A DNA stretch of 64,000 nucleotides from Cunninghamia lanceolata (lineage: Eukaryota > Streptophyta > Pinopsida > Cupressales > Cupressaceae), in NCBI GenBank assembly GCA_027924645.1, contig BSBN01000187.1, forward strand, positions 11,364,001 to 11,428,000, in the 5' to 3' direction. The translations under genes and the position numbers were made by a program. This document shows positions 21,863 through 33,863 of this stretch, one piece after another (position 1 is the stretch's first letter; every line of letters starts with the position of its first letter). The notes under the pieces are model-generated. The model was not told where the DNA came from. It ran no database searches and saw only the letters and a program-made list of their open reading frames with translations.

Positions 21863-23271
21863 TGATGCAGAGGCATCCACACTAAAACCTTGACATACAG
21901 CATGGATGTCCGCAACCCTTCATCATCATCATCATATTTCCCTTAACACTGTCAGCATCATCATATTTACTCTGCCGACCGATATCCTCCTGATGACAAG
22001 CCTTCGCCCTTTCGCATGTCAGCAGCATCATCATATCAGGCTATCGGCAACATCATCATATTCAGCAAGTGCAAACATCCTCCTGATGTTCACTGTTCGT
22101 CTTACCGCCAACCTCTTTCTTCATCATCATGATGTTCAACATCATGTTCATCAGCAGGATAAAGAACATCCGGTTCCTCCCATATATCCTGATGATGACT
22201 ACTTCATGCACCTTCCCTTACGCACCTTTCCTTTGATGCTTACATCACCCTGATATCCTGATGACGATTATCCTGATGACGATGACGTCACATGCAGCTC
22301 CTTCAATATCCTGCTGCTCTGATATCCGGATGACGTTTATCCTGATGACGATGACGTCACATGCAGTTCCTTCAATATCCTGCTGTCGGCCAAACTTAAC
22401 ATTTTCGGCCCGCGATCAACCCGATCTTCTACCTTATGCTGATACGCTCCTCCTCGGCAACACCTGATGATGATCACCCCAAAACACATTCACTTTATGC
22501 AATCGACTGCATCATGCTCATCTCCACTTACTCGGATGTCACCCGAAGCAACTGCAGGATATACGCAGAAATATCCTGATGATGCCATTGTGACGAATTT
22601 CCAACCTTAGCGAATTTCGATCCGCCAAACCTCCTGGGATGACCCGATCTGCTTTCAGGGTGATCTTCCAAACTCTAACAACCAGCATGACCTAGCACAT
22701 ACCCATGCTAGGGTTCTCAACACCTTTCGACGATGATCCTGCACACCTGCATGCAAACAAACATGAAATGCAGACTAAATCCTACCCTACTGTACATGGC
22801 CATTCCACTGATTCAACGAATCAACCGGTGGAATGGATCAGCGAATCCATGAAACCACCAAAACAGCAAATCGATTACACAATGGAGATCAAACAGAGAA
22901 TTGACACAACAGGATCTCTTTATTGATTTCAAAAGATGCAATTACAATACTCAGACTCTCCCTCTGCCTCACTCTCTGCAACCTAGCTCGATGATCTAAA
23001 ACCAACCGATCCTCATGCATAAATAGGATCTCTTGCGAGTACTACTGACCCGACTCCAAGCGGCTGGGAAATCTCTCCTGGCGGCTGGGAGATCCAACCG
23101 GACCTACAGCATAACAGCTGTCTAACAAACTAGCTAAAAATAGCAAAGCATGGTCAACATGACCTTATTACATGCATTGGTCTTATCAGACCTTCTTGGA
23201 AACATTAACAAGACTCAAAACAAACTAACTGCCTCATGGAGGCCAGCTATCAGGTAGGTGCTCCTGCACCA
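21863..23271 (-). repeat. 5' LTR of the gag-only element, full length (1409 bp)
   Basis: TG...CA ends. Includes a 69-bp tandem duplication (about 22263-22390) with two perfect TGACGTCA sites. The ORFs seen here (for example 21906-22253 and 22705-22926) are in a non-coding LTR and are not called. Confidence 0.95.
22263..22390. promoter_or_regulatory. 69-bp tandem duplication with two TGACGTCA (bZIP-type) palindromes
   Basis: TGACGTCA occurs at 22283-22290 and 22352-22359 within two copies of a 69-bp unit. TGACGTCA is the classic palindromic core bound by TGA/CREB-type bZIP factors. Its place in an LTR suggests an enhancer, but this is motif evidence only. Confidence 0.5.
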
Positions 23272-23881
23272 GAGTATTATGCTTGGAGGATCACTGCGAG
23301 CAGTAGGAAATAGGTAACAGCCTTGAGAAGGAAGCAACATTGGTTTTAGGCATCCATTAAAAATCTCAGTTTGCAACCCTTTTATCTTTGAAGCCATCAC
23401 TACCAGGTTGTCATTTCTATCTTGTATGCTTTGTAAGCAATGTTGAATTGAATTTTCTTTTGTGTTATTCACTATAGTGTCTTGTTGTAGACAATTGAAT
23501 ATGCTAGTAAGGCTAAACCAGTTAATTCAATGTGTATTTGTTCATGCTAATGGAGTCGACTGTATCAAATCACTGATAGAGTTGTTAGTAAAACTACTTA
23601 GTTACCTTACATGTAGTAGATCAACTAGGCTGATAGATCAACTAACTATGTTGAATATGCCAGTAAGGCTAAACCAGTTGATAAACATAGTTAGTAACAC
23701 AGTTTAATCTTTAAGCTAGGTTGATATCATTTTTAAAAATATTCTTTATTTAGTCTTTATATCAAAATGATATCTATTCAAAAGAACTTAAATTCTTAGT
23801 AAATCTTTGGAAAACTATTTTATATCTAGTCAAGTGATAGAAAAACTAGGAATATTTTGATAGAAGAAATAAAGTCTATAG
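23272..23881 (+). repeat. Chromovirus 5' LTR, segment 2
   Basis: Starts with the second GAGTA and continues the alignment with the 3' LTR (about 38493-39360). It has a shorter and rearranged middle (about 23590-23710) relative to the 3' LTR. Ends at TATAG (23877-23881), the target of copia-2. Confidence 0.9.
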
Positions 23882-25175
23882 TGTTGGATCTAGGGCATAC
23901 AACTGAGAGGGGGGGGTGAATCAGTTGTATAAAACTTCTTGTTCTTTCAAACACTTGATTCTTGGTTGTTAGTTAACAGCATATCAATTAATCATCCATG
24001 AAAGCATTATACATAAACGCAAGAGCAGATAAACGTCAACACATTGAACACCAAGATTTTGACGTGGAAAACCCGGTTAGGGGAAAAACCACGGGGTGAT
24101 TAACCCAAGAATTATTCTCTGTTAGAAGAATAAGAAAAAGAATGGCACTTGCCAATTAGGGCTCACTGCCCGAGCACACTGCTCACAAAGAGGTCCACTG
24201 CCTACAAGGAGACACACTGTCTACAAAGTGATAAGAATCACAGTCTTGAACTGGAGAATGACATCTCTACCATGTCCGGATCAGTTCCATTTAAGCCCAA
24301 AAACTTCTACTCTACCTTTCGCACTTCTCTTCACTATGCCACACTCATCCACACAAAACCACACTTTGAAATGAACTCACAAACCGTTATTTATACAAGA
24401 CATCGACTTAGGAACAAACATCTAAGTCGGCAAACAACCATAAGAGTATCCGCAAGATGAATAACACATTCGGTCGGCCACCACAAGAACATTCGCAGGA
24501 TGAACAACTCATCCGGTCAGCTAAACAGAGCAAGAACTTCATCCGGAAGAATAACTTCAATTCCGGGCTCTACTATCAATGCAGACCAACAACACAACCT
24601 AAACATGATCCAAGAACCTTCACAAGCCTACCTGAATGACCGGATACATCCGCACTTCCTCTACTTACTGGAATCTCTTGTCTTCCTCATCCGGAACTTC
24701 AAGAACACAGTCTGTCGCCACTGTCATAATGCAAGAGGTACTTCTGGACCTCCAAATCATACACAAATCAGGATGACACATCACAACGACATCCCAAACA
24801 CTCCTTCCAATCCGCAGATTAGGATAATACAATTCCGGACCTCACCGGACCTTTTTGTGATCCTCTGTCACCTCTGGATAGTTGCCAGAACCGGTTCCAT
24901 ACCGACAGCCACAACTCCTTCAGATCTTCATGCGGACCTCTGAAATCTTAACTAAAGCATCTCAAGACTCATATCTACTAACCCTTTAATCCGCATCCTC
25001 TGGTTCTCATCCTATACAGTACATTTGCCTTCTTCTCATCACTGTTCTTCACTGTTCTTGACTGAGGCTAATTTTCTCAATATCCTCAGCACACAGCTCA
25101 TCAAATCCTTCTTGTCAATGCAATATGAGTATGTTGACATCAATGACAACACTGGCTCACCTCATACTTGCAACA
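23882..25175 (-). repeat. Copia-2 3' LTR
   Basis: 1294 bp. On the minus strand it starts TGTTGCAAGTATGAGG and ends ...AGATCCAACA. ORFs within (24149-24943) reappear in the other LTR and are non-coding. Confidence 0.95.
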
Positions 25176-25498
25176 ATCTCCCCCTTTGTCATTGATGGCA
25201 ACATATGATGTGAAAAACCATTAAGACAAGAACTTCTCTTTTCTGTCACCGCTCCCCCTATCAACAACAACTTTTCACATGTCTTCTCTTCCTTTACTGC
25301 TCCCCCTTTGATCATCAACCACTTGTTTTTCACATGTCTTCTCTCCCCCTTTGACATCAATGGCAAAGGGCTCATACTTGCAATTCTCATACATCAGAAT
25401 CATACCAGCTGCTCCCCCTTAGTTGTAGCTCCCCATCATTAATCCGGATCACAAGATATGACTGTGATATCCACCAGACTGATGCACATCAGTGCATC
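25176..25498 (-). other. Copia-2 3' untranslated region with polypurine tract
   Basis: On the minus strand, GACAAAGGGGGAGAT (25176-25190) sits directly before the 3' LTR, matching the copia-1 tract. Further purine tracts lie near 25295 and 25345. Confidence 0.85.
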
Positions 25499-28400
25499 CT
25501 AGTTCATCACCAGAGGGGCCATGACCCCTAACTTCTCCCGGAGATATTCAAAAGAATCCTTGGGAAGAGGTTTAGTAAAGATATCTGCAATCTGATCCTT
25601 GGAGGGAACATACTCCAATCTGACTTCTTCCTTGTTTACTTGTTCTCTCAAAAAGTGAAACTTGATAGATATGTGCTTAGTCTTAGAATGCAACACCGGA
25701 TTCTTAGAAATATTAATTGCACTTGAATTATCACAGAAAATTGTGATAGGCTCCTCATATTCAATTTTAATGTCTCTTAGCATCTGCTTCATCCATAAGA
25801 TTTGAGTGCAACTACCTGCTGCTGCAATGTATTCTGCTTTAGTTGTAGACAGAGATATTGCATCTTGTTTCTTGCTTAACCAAGAAACCAATCTCTTCCC
25901 CAAAAAGAATGCTCCACCACTAGTGCTCTTATGGTCATCCACATCACCTGCCCAATCTGCATCTATGTAAGCATGAAGAGAGAAATCCGGATCTCTAGGG
26001 TACCATAGACCATACTCAGCTGTTCCTTTCAAGTACCTAAAAATTCTTTTGATTGCCATAACATGAGATTCTCTAGGATCAGCCTGGAATCTTGCCACAA
26101 GACCAACATCCTGCATTATATCTAGTCTAGTTTGAGTGAGATACAACAATCCACCAATCATTGATCTATACTTTGTCTGATCTGCCTTTGGAGAATCATC
26201 ATCTTTTCTTAACTTACATCCGGTTGCCATAGGAGTGTTCATTGGCTTTGAGTCTTCCATACCAAATTTCCTTAACAATTCTTTCACATATTTGGTCTGA
26301 GAAATGAAGATCCCTTCTTTTGTTTGAGTAATTTGCAGACCCAAGAAGAAATTCATTTCACCAAGCATAGACATTTCAAACTCACTTTTCATCTGATTTG
26401 CAAAAGTTTTGCACATACTATCTCTTCCTCCAAAAATGATATCATCCACAAACACTTCAACAATCAAAATGTTATCATGATCAATTTTGAAATATAAGTT
26501 ACTGTCAGCAGTACCTTTGTTGAATCCAATCTGCACAAGATGCTTATACAACCTTTCATACCATGCTCTTGGGGCTTGCTTCAATCCATACAAAGCTTTC
26601 TTCAACTTGCAGACCATATCATCATTATCAGACAATTGAAATCCATCCGGTTGTTCAATGTAGACTTCCTCTTCCAGATCACCATTTAGGAAGGCAGACT
26701 TGACATCCATCTGATATACCTTGAAGTCTTTGAAGGCAGCATATGCAAGAAGTAATCTGACTGCTTCAATTCTTGCCACCGGAGCAAAAGTCTCTTCAAT
26801 GTCAATTCCTTCTATTTGAGAGTACCCTTTGCAGACCAATCTAGCTTTGTTTCTGATTACTTCACCAGCTTCATTTAGTTTGTTCCGGAAGACCCACTTG
26901 GTTCCAATTACATTCCTATCTCTAGGTCTGGGAACAAGATCCCAAGTATGATTTTTCTCAATTTGCATCAATTCATCTTCCATTGCTTTGGTCCAGTTTT
27001 TATCATTGCAGGCTTCATTTATTGTTTTAGGTTCAATCTTTGAAATCAGACAACATTCATCCTGATTTTGAGCAACATTCCTTCTAGTTTGTACACCTTT
27101 GCTTCTGTCACCTATGATCTGATCTTCAGAGTGGTTCAGTCTTACATACCTTGGAATTTTGGGAGTATCCTGCACTGCTGCTTCTTGATCAGGCTCATTC
27201 AAACCTATCTCTTCTTCCTGATTTACCGGATCAGGCTGACTCTGTCTCACCGGAGAGGATTGAGTTCCTTGAACACTGTCTTGGTCATCTTCATCAAACT
27301 CATAAAATCTTGAAGGCTTCTCAATTCCTTCATCAACTTTTACATTGGTGCTTTCTATCATCTTCCTCAATCTCTTATTGTAACACTGGTATGCTTTGCT
27401 TTGAGTGGAGTAACCCAAGAAAATTCCTTCATCACTTCTAGCATCAAACTTTCCTAGATCTTCATCTCTTTTAATATAACACTTGCTACCAAATACTCTG
27501 AAATATTTCACAGTAGGAGTGATGCCAAACCAAAGTTCATAGGGGGTCTTACCGGTGTTATTTCTAATTTGAACTCGATTGAGAGTGTAGACTGCAGTGC
27601 TGATAGCTTCTTTCCAAAACATCTGAGGAACATTTGCTTCCAACATCATTGTCCTGGCAGCTTCCTGGATGGTCCGGTTCTTTCTCTCAACTACTCCATT
27701 CTGCTGTGGAGTCCTAGGAGCAGACAACTGTCTCCTTATACCCTGCTTCTCACAAAAGTCAATGAACTCACCAGATGTAAATTCACCACCTCTATCAGAC
27801 CTTAGACACTTTAGTTTCAATCCGGTTTGATTCTCTACCATAGCTTTGAAGATTTTGAACTTCTCAAATGCTTCTGATTTTTCTTTTAGAAAGGTAACCC
27901 ACATCATCCGGGAATGATCATCAATTAACAACATGAAATATCTATCACCTTGCAGACTCTTGATTCTTGTCGGACCACACAGATCAGTATGTACTAATTC
28001 CAACAATCCGGTAGAAGACTGATCTTTGCTTTTGAAAGAGACTCTGCTTTGTTTACCTAACTGACATTCTTTGCACACACTATTTGTAGGTTTCATCAAT
28101 TTTGGAAGATCTCTTACAGCCTGAGTATTGCTTATCTTGATGATGTTATCAAAATTTACATGACACATTCTTCTATGCCATAACCAACTCTGATCAATTT
28201 GAACAAACAAACAACTTTTATTTGAACCAACCAGATGAAAGTTATTACCTTTTGTCTGAGTACCGGATGCAATTTCAGTTCCAGAGCTTGTAAAGATTCT
28301 GCATTTTCCATTCTTGAACCGGAGATAATAGCGTTTGTCCACTAACTGACCAACACTGAGAAGATTGTGCTTCAATCCTTCAACATATAGTACATTACCT

Positions 28401-29653
28401 GTTTTGCTCTTTCCATCAAAGGAAATAGTTCCCCTACCTCTGATTCTGCCAGCAGAATTGTCACCAAACTTTACCATCCCTCCTTCATATCTTTCCAAAT
28501 CTAAGAACTTATTCTTGTCACCAGTCATATGGTGAGAACATCCACTGTCAATAACCCAATCATCCTTTTCTTCCACTTGAGCAGCCAAAGCTTTTTCAAC
28601 AACTTTGTGATTGACAGATTCAGAGAGTATTGAATCTTCTTCCTTGATGGCAATAAACACCCACTCATTTCTAGATTTGCTTCCTAGTTCTGATTCATCA
28701 TCTGTTACTCCTTCATTGTCATCTTCTTCATGAACATAATAGCAATTCTTTTGAAACCTTTGTCTGTTAGTATTAGACCTTGCAGATCTTTCCGGACATC
28801 TTGAAGCAAAATGACCAATCTTATTGCAGTTGAAACACTTAAAGGGTAGTTTTCCTTCATACTTACCGGATCCTCTTGGCAGTCTCTTTGCAATGAGGGC
28901 TTCAAGTTGAGCTGTTTCTGCTTCTTCTTCTTCCATGTCTCTTCTTGCTTGATCATACCATGACATCTTCCTTGATGAGTTTTCTCCCGGATCAAATCTC
29001 TGTTTGCCTTTCACATAGGTACTAGCTTTGAAAGCAGATTCAGTCTTGGGAGGATCATCTCCAAACTTGGTCATTTCAAATGCAGCTAGTTTGCCAGCCA
29101 GTTGTTCTCTTGTGACAGTTGTGTGGGCTCTGAATTCATCAATGGCAGCAACCTTGATTTTGTAGGCAGCAGGAAGGGATCTTAGGATTTTGCAGACAAT
29201 CTCATTTTCATCTAGAGTTCCACCAGCATTTCTAATTCCACATACCAGCTCATTCACTCTTGGCATAAAGGTAGTGATGTTTTCATCATCTCTCATTTTC
29301 AATCTTTCAAGTTTCCCTTTCATACTTTGCAACCTTGCACTTTTGACAAACTCATCTCCTTCATACAGAAGTTCCAGTTTAGTCAGGATCTCATATGCAG
29401 TTGGTAGGTCAATAACATTCGAGAGATCTGAGTCATTCAATGCGCTTAGAAGAGCTTCCTTGGTCCGCAGATTGTTTTCAGCTTCTGTGATTTCATTCAG
29501 AGTTGTCGGACCACCTTGTGGAGGTACATAAGGTTTTGAAACCATAGCCAAGTATGCTTTTCCCATACATTCCAAGTGACACTTCATGCGACCTTTCCAA
29601 AGAGTGAAGTTGGTTCCATCGAACTTCGGACTATCCTTCTTGTAAGACGACAT
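25499..29653 (-). CDS. gag-pol: Copia gag-pol polyprotein, 1384 aa, uninterrupted
   Basis: Single ORF for capsid, protease, integrase, RT and RNase H. The first ATG is at 29653; an open extension of five codons upstream begins with TTG and is unlikely to be used. Order, in approximate residues: UBN2-type gag from 10 ([14 protein letters not shown]); zinc knuckle [14 protein letters not shown] near 275; protease active site [13 protein letters not shown] near 365-380; integrase zinc-binding H-H-C-C ([10 protein letters not shown]...CKECQLGK) near 490-535; integrase core with Asp in LVHTDLCGP near 555, Asp in CLRSDRGGE and Glu in NGVVERKNR near 645; RT from about 900 with FVDD near 1070; RNase H with [10 protein letters not shown] near 1230; tail DIFTKPLP near the end. 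All catalytic motifs look present. The [10 protein letters not shown] motif near the end has Ser where many copia elements have Asp. Expression is presumably driven by the 5' LTR. Activity cannot be judged from sequence alone. Confidence 0.97.
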   Translation of the reverse strand: MSSYKKDSPKFDGTNFTLWKGRMKCHLECMGKAYLAMVSKPYVPPQGGPTTLNEITEAENNLRTKEALLSALNDSDLSNVIDLPTAYEILTKLELLYEGDEFVKSARLQSMKGKLERLKMRDDENITTFMPRVNELVCGIRNAGGTLDENEIVCKILRSLPAAYKIKVAAIDEFRAHTTVTREQLAGKLAAFEMTKFGDDPPKTESAFKASTYVKGKQRFDPGENSSRKMSWYDQARRDMEEEEAETAQLEALIAKRLPRGSGKYEGKLPFKCFNCNKIGHFASRCPERSARSNTNRQRFQKNCYYVHEEDDNEGVTDDESELGSKSRNEWVFIAIKEEDSILSESVNHKVVEKALAAQVEEKDDWVIDSGCSHHMTGDKNKFLDLERYEGGMVKFGDNSAGRIRGRGTISFDGKSKTGNVLYVEGLKHNLLSVGQLVDKRYYLRFKNGKCRIFTSSGTEIASGTQTKGNNFHLVGSNKSCLFVQIDQSWLWHRRMCHVNFDNIIKISNTQAVRDLPKLMKPTNSVCKECQLGKQSRVSFKSKDQSSTGLLELVHTDLCGPTRIKSLQGDRYFMLLIDDHSRMMWVTFLKEKSEAFEKFKIFKAMVENQTGLKLKCLRSDRGGEFTSGEFIDFCEKQGIRRQLSAPRTPQQNGVVERKNRTIQEAARTMMLEANVPQMFWKEAISTAVYTLNRVQIRNNTGKTPYELWFGITPTVKYFRVFGSKCYIKRDEDLGKFDARSDEGIFLGYSTQSKAYQCYNKRLRKMIESTNVKVDEGIEKPSRFYEFDEDDQDSVQGTQSSPVRQSQPDPVNQEEEIGLNEPDQEAAVQDTPKIPRYVRLNHSEDQIIGDRSKGVQTRRNVAQNQDECCLISKIEPKTINEACNDKNWTKAMEDELMQIEKNHTWDLVPRPRDRNVIGTKWVFRNKLNEAGEVIRNKARLVCKGYSQIEGIDIEETFAPVARIEAVRLLLAYAAFKDFKVYQMDVKSAFLNGDLEEEVYIEQPDGFQLSDNDDMVCKLKKALYGLKQAPRAWYERLYKHLVQIGFNKGTADSNLYFKIDHDNILIVEVFVDDIIFGGRDSMCKTFANQMKSEFEMSMLGEMNFFLGLQITQTKEGIFISQTKYVKELLRKFGMEDSKPMNTPMATGCKLRKDDDSPKADQTKYRSMIGGLLYLTQTRLDIMQDVGLVARFQADPRESHVMAIKRIFRYLKGTAEYGLWYPRDPDFSLHAYIDADWAGDVDDHKSTSGGAFFLGKRLVSWLSKKQDAISLSTTKAEYIAAAGSCTQILWMKQMLRDIKIEYEEPITIFCDNSSAINISKNPVLHSKTKHISIKFHFLREQVNKEEVRLEYVPSKDQIADIFTKPLPKDSFEYLREKLGVMAPLVMN

Positions 29654-29696
29654 CCTGGATCTCCTCAAGCGGTTAAGCTTCTTTCAGAGGAACTTG

Positions 29697-29708
29697 GCTC
29701 TGATACCA
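29697..29708 (-). other. Copia-2 primer-binding site (Met-tRNA)
   Basis: The minus strand reads TGGTATCAGAGC, two bases inside the 5' LTR (29711-31004). Confidence 0.9.
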
Positions 29709-29710
29709 AT

Positions 29711-31004
29711 TGTTGGATCTAGGGCATACAACTGAGAGGGGGGGGTGAATTAGTTGTATAAAACTTCTTGTTCTTTCAAACACTTGATTCTTGGTTGTTA
29801 GTTAACAGCATATCAATTAATCATCCATGAAAGCATTATACATAAACACAAGAGCAGATAAACATCAACACATTGAACACCAAGATTTTGACGTGGAAAA
29901 CCCGGTTAAGGGAAAAACCACGGGGTGATTAACCCAAGAATTATTCTCTATTAGAAGAATAAGAAAAAGAATGGCACTTGCCAATTAGGGCTCACTGCCC
30001 GAGCACACTGCTCACAAAGAGGCCCACTGCCTACAAGGAAACACACTGTCTACAAAGTGATAAGAATCACAGTCTTGAACTGGAGAATGACATCTCTACC
30101 ATGTCCGGATCAGTTCCATTTAAGCCCAAAAACTTCTGCTCTACCTTTCGCACTTCTCTTCACTATGCCACACTCATCCACACAAAACCACACTTTGAAA
30201 TGAACTCACAAACCGTTATTTATACAAGACATCGACTTAGGAACAAACATCTAAGTCGGCAAACAACCATAAGAGTATCCGCAAGATGAATAACACATCC
30301 GGTCGGCCACCACAAGAACATTCGCAGGATGAACAACTCATCCGGTCGGCTAAACAGAGCAAGAACTTCATCTGGAAGAATAACTTCAATTCTGGGCTCT
30401 ACTATCAATGCAGACCAACAACACAACCTAAACATGATCCAAGAACCTTCACAAGCCTACCTGAATGACTGGATACATCCGCACTTCCTCTACTTACTAG
30501 AATCTCTTGTCTTCCTCATCCGGAACTTCAAGAACACAGTCTGTCACCACTGTCATAATGCAAGAGGTACTTCCGGACCTCCAAATCATACACAAATCAG
30601 GATGACACATCACAAGGACATCCCAAATACTTCTTCCAATCCGCAGATTAGGATAATACAATTCCAGACCTCACTGGACCTTTTTGTGATCCTCTATCAC
30701 CTCTGGATACTTGCCGGAACCGGTTCCATACCGACAGCCACAACTCCTTCAGATCTTCATGCGGACCTCTAAAATCTTAACTGAAGCATCTCAAGACTCA
30801 TATCTACTAAGCCTTTAATGCGCATCCTCCGGTTCTCATCCTATACAGTACATTTGCCTTCTTCTCATCACTGTTCTTCACTGTTCCTGACTGAGGCTAA
30901 TTTTCTCAATATCCTCAGCACACAGCTCATCAAATCCTTCTTGTCAATGCAATATGAGTATGTTGACATCAATGACAACACTGGCTCACCTCATACTTGC
31001 AACA
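29711..31004 (-). repeat. Copia-2 5' LTR
   Basis: 1294 bp and collinear with 23882-25175. The minus strand carries the TTGTATAAATAACGG promoter-like block near 30215-30230. Confidence 0.95.
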
Positions 31005-32089
31005 TATAGGACAATCCTTATTACTATTTTATTAATCTTGCTGAAGATATTCTTTGTAAACCATTATGATCAAATAGACTAGTATAAACTAGAAAATGAC
31101 CTAGTATGGAAACATATTTATGTTTATAGTGTGACTATCAATGATATCATAATAGGGAAAATAGAAAGTACTCATACTCCATTATGTAAGAGGTAATATC
31201 TTTTTCAGAACTATATTATTCGTAATCTTGATTGAGTAAACCTAGGGGTCATTTTTAAACCTTAATCTCATAGATATGAGGTAGGATTTATTTGAAATAT
31301 CAGATTACTAAAGGTTGCAATGAAAACCCTAGTATCGAATATGGAAGCAAATGATTAGTTATATCTATATGAACTCATCTAAGTCAAGTAGACCAGTGCT
31401 ATGAAAGATATTAAAACTATTTACATAAACATAGTTGGTGAGGATAAACTACAAGAATATGATAGTATCCAAGTCAAGTTGGGGTGGGTGAACATTTCGA
31501 CCATGTTCATTAAAAACGTTATTGATATTAAAGCTCTAGCCAAAGTAATGCATTCATTTTCTACATGCATTGTCAATTCACTGTATCTGGATTGCATAAC
31601 CTATCAGAAAATCATACTTAGCTAAAGGGTATCTAGGGTTGTATGATGGATAGAGTTGTGTAGGGTACAACACTATGTACTCAGAAGGTAAATTACCACT
31701 GGTCACCTTTGGTCTATATTCATCATAAAGGGTAGGGCCACTGCCTATGTGGAAGATGTGTGGGAGACTGCTGGTCTGTGGATGGAGGTAAAACACTTGA
31801 AAGATGCTCTCTCTGCAATTGAAAACATGCCAAGGCTTGTGATAAAGATGTAAGATATTCAGAAGTAGTGATCTTTCCAAATTTGTTTATGTAATTGAAA
31901 TACTTATGCAAATACTTGTAATTGAGAAAGACACTATGTCATATTTGTATTATGTAAGAGAATCTTGCAATTTGTTGTTACTTGATTATATTATAAATAA
32001 AAGAAAATTTTTCTCTCATTTTTACCTTGTAGAGTTTATTCCATGGTAAGTTCTCTATATTATTGTGTTTTTAGAACATGGATGTTACA
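31005..32089 (+). repeat. Chromovirus 5' LTR, segment 3
   Basis: Begins with the second TATAG and aligns with 39356-40373. Ends ...GGATGTTACA at 32089. The ORF at 31401-31625 has a counterpart in the 3' LTR (39742-40155), but it lies in LTR sequence and shows no domain. Confidence 0.9.
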
Positions 32090-32091
32090 TA

Positions 32092-32103
32092 TGGTATCAG
32101 AGC
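32092..32103 (+). other. Chromovirus primer-binding site (Met-tRNA)
   Basis: TGGTATCAGAGC, two bases after the 5' LTR end. Confidence 0.95.
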
Positions 32104-32771
32104 TACCAGGTTCAGCACTAGGGCTTATGAGACCACTATGCTGACCTATAGTCAACATTATGCTATTAGCTAATGTTTAAAAATTTATGTGCCAGGATGG
32201 TACGTCTTAAGAAGATAGTGAGAAAGTCAGTTAATGGGAGTAAACATTTCCTTAAAGCAAAAAGAGAACGTGAAGCCATTATTAAAACTTTTGAGGGAAC
32301 TAATGATGAGAGTGACATATGGTTAAGTGATACTAAAACCCTTGCGAATACCTTAACTTGAAGCAAGTGAGTGAGAAAGGAAAATATTGAAAGATTTAAT
32401 ATCACCACTAAAATCATAGACTATATGTAAGATGAGGATACAACTATGGTTAGGTGAGATCCCCGCATACCCCCATCTACTGAGATCATAGAAGTTAGAT
32501 CCGATAGTGAGTTAGAAGATTATATACCTCGAGATCATGTATTTGAAAATGAATCTAAAGTATATACTCCTCTTGAGCATGACTTTTGAAGTCATTTCTT
32601 GTATAAATAATGAATGTTCTTTACTCTTGAAATGGAATAAATAAAGATGAGTTGTTTTTGTACCAAACTATTGTTTGATATGTGTTTGTTATGTTTTGAT
32701 CTAATGGGATGCATTATAATCATGAACTAATAGACAACTCAATATTCTTAGGTGTGAGAAAAATGATAAAC
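32104..32771 (+). other. Chromovirus leader between primer site and gag
   Basis: Non-coding leader of about 670 bp. A short ORF (32173-32361) has no recognised domain. Confidence 0.6.
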
Positions 32772-33863
32772 ATGGTTCAGACAAGAACTAACTAAGGAGA
32801 AAGTCAAGAGTGAAACCACCTGCCAAATAATAAATTGGACCAGATCATAACCATGCTTGAGGAAACTAAGAAAAGACTAGGTGATTTGGAAAAGGTGGAT
32901 GATAAAGGGAATTCTAAGGGAGGAGGTGAAAACTCTCGTGGAGAAAGTAGAGAGAATCATGAAGAGCAAAGTAAAAGTACAAAACCTCATAAAGAGGCAA
33001 GGGATAGACTAACTTCAGAACTCTCTAAGGATATGAAGAAGGTCACTCCACCAAAATTTGATGGAAGGGTGACTGTAGATGCAGCGGAAACTTGGTTGAT
33101 AGAAATAGAAAAATATTTCAAGATAAGGAATTACTTAGAAATAACCAAGGCACTTTGGGGAGCATTCCAACTGGCAAGAGAAGCATCCACATGGTGGATG
33201 AATAAGAAGATGGAATTGAACTTAAGTTCTTTAAGGGTAACTTGGGATGAGTTTGTGGCGCACTTTTGAAAAAGATGCCTACCACAACTTTATTTTGATT
33301 AGAAATTGACTGATTTTCAGAATCTTCGTCAAGGAGACATGACAATGGTGGAGTATGGAGAAATACTCACCTAACTTCTAAAATATGTGCCTCAGTATCA
33401 AAAAGATGAGAGATTCATAATCAAAAAATTCATCGTGGGTTTAAATGCTCAAATTGGTGGAGAGGTGGACATACATGGTCCCACAACAATGGATCAAGTG
33501 TACAAGAAGGCAATCAAGCAAGAACAAAAGCTGGAATCCACCTCAACTTATCATGATAGAAACCACAAGAGATTTAATGGAACTCCTACTAACCAACCAT
33601 TCAAGAGAAGAAATGATAATAGCTATGAGAACAAGAGAAAAGATAAAGGAACTCAGAAGAACAGGGGTGGACCTAGAAATAAGAAGAAGAATGGTATTTA
33701 CAAAAGGAATGAGGATAACAATGGAAAGACTTTAGATAAGAGGGGTCCCATTGGAGGATACTTTACTTGTGGAGGTGACCATTATGCTAATCGTTGCCCA
33801 AACAAGAATCAAAATGGTCAACAAAGAGGTACTGCATTACCTACTCAACAAGAAGCATTCTAG
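32772..33863 (+). pseudogene. Chromovirus gag remnant
   Basis: Probable start ATG at 32772 (MVQTRTN, a common gag start in plant gypsy elements), followed at once by stops at 32793 and 32808. The frame then runs through a charged N-terminal region, the gag core (PPKFDGRVTVDAAETWL, near 33045-33100) and WWMNKK, with stops near 33267, 33297 and 33372. A basic tail leads to a zinc-knuckle remnant at about 33763-33800 (YFTCGGDHYANRC), in which the first Cys of the usual C-x2-C is replaced (Y-F-T-C). All of gag stays in one frame. Confidence 0.9.

Larger units (their letters stand above)
19282..23271 (-). mobile_element. Gag-protease-only gypsy element (non-autonomous)
   Basis: LTR-bounded (TGATGCAGAGG...CTCCTGCACCA) with TSD GAGTA at 19277-19281 and 23272-23276. 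Read on the minus strand: 5' LTR 21863-23271, primer site, one gag-protease ORF, short 3' untranslated part, 3' LTR 19282-19624. RT, RNase H and integrase are absent, so movement would need enzymes from another element. The chromovirus 3' LTR (around 38493) shows the empty target site. Confidence 0.95.
23882..31004 (-). mobile_element. Copia-2: complete Ty1/copia retrotransposon, 7123 bp
   Basis: Two LTRs of exactly 1294 bp (23882-25175 and 29711-31004) with TG...CA ends, TSD TATAG at 23877-23881 and 31005-31009, primer site, polypurine tract and an open gag-pol frame. By hand count the LTRs differ at about 30 positions (about 2.3%), mostly transitions. The uninterrupted target can be read in the chromovirus 3' LTR near 39350-39370. 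It is the most intact element in the window. Confidence 0.97.

Noticed and set aside
24149..24943. ORFs of 103 and 147 aa repeated at 29978-30772
   Set aside because: They are repeated only because both copies lie in the identical copia-2 LTRs. Differences between the copies do not favour coding constraint.
29654..29668. Five-codon upstream extension of the copia-2 polyprotein
   Set aside because: It begins with TTG. The ATG at 29653 is the natural start and aligns with the copia-3 start position.
31401..31880. ORF shared with 39742-40155
   Set aside because: Both lie in the chromovirus LTRs; the frame is not conserved in length and no domain is seen.
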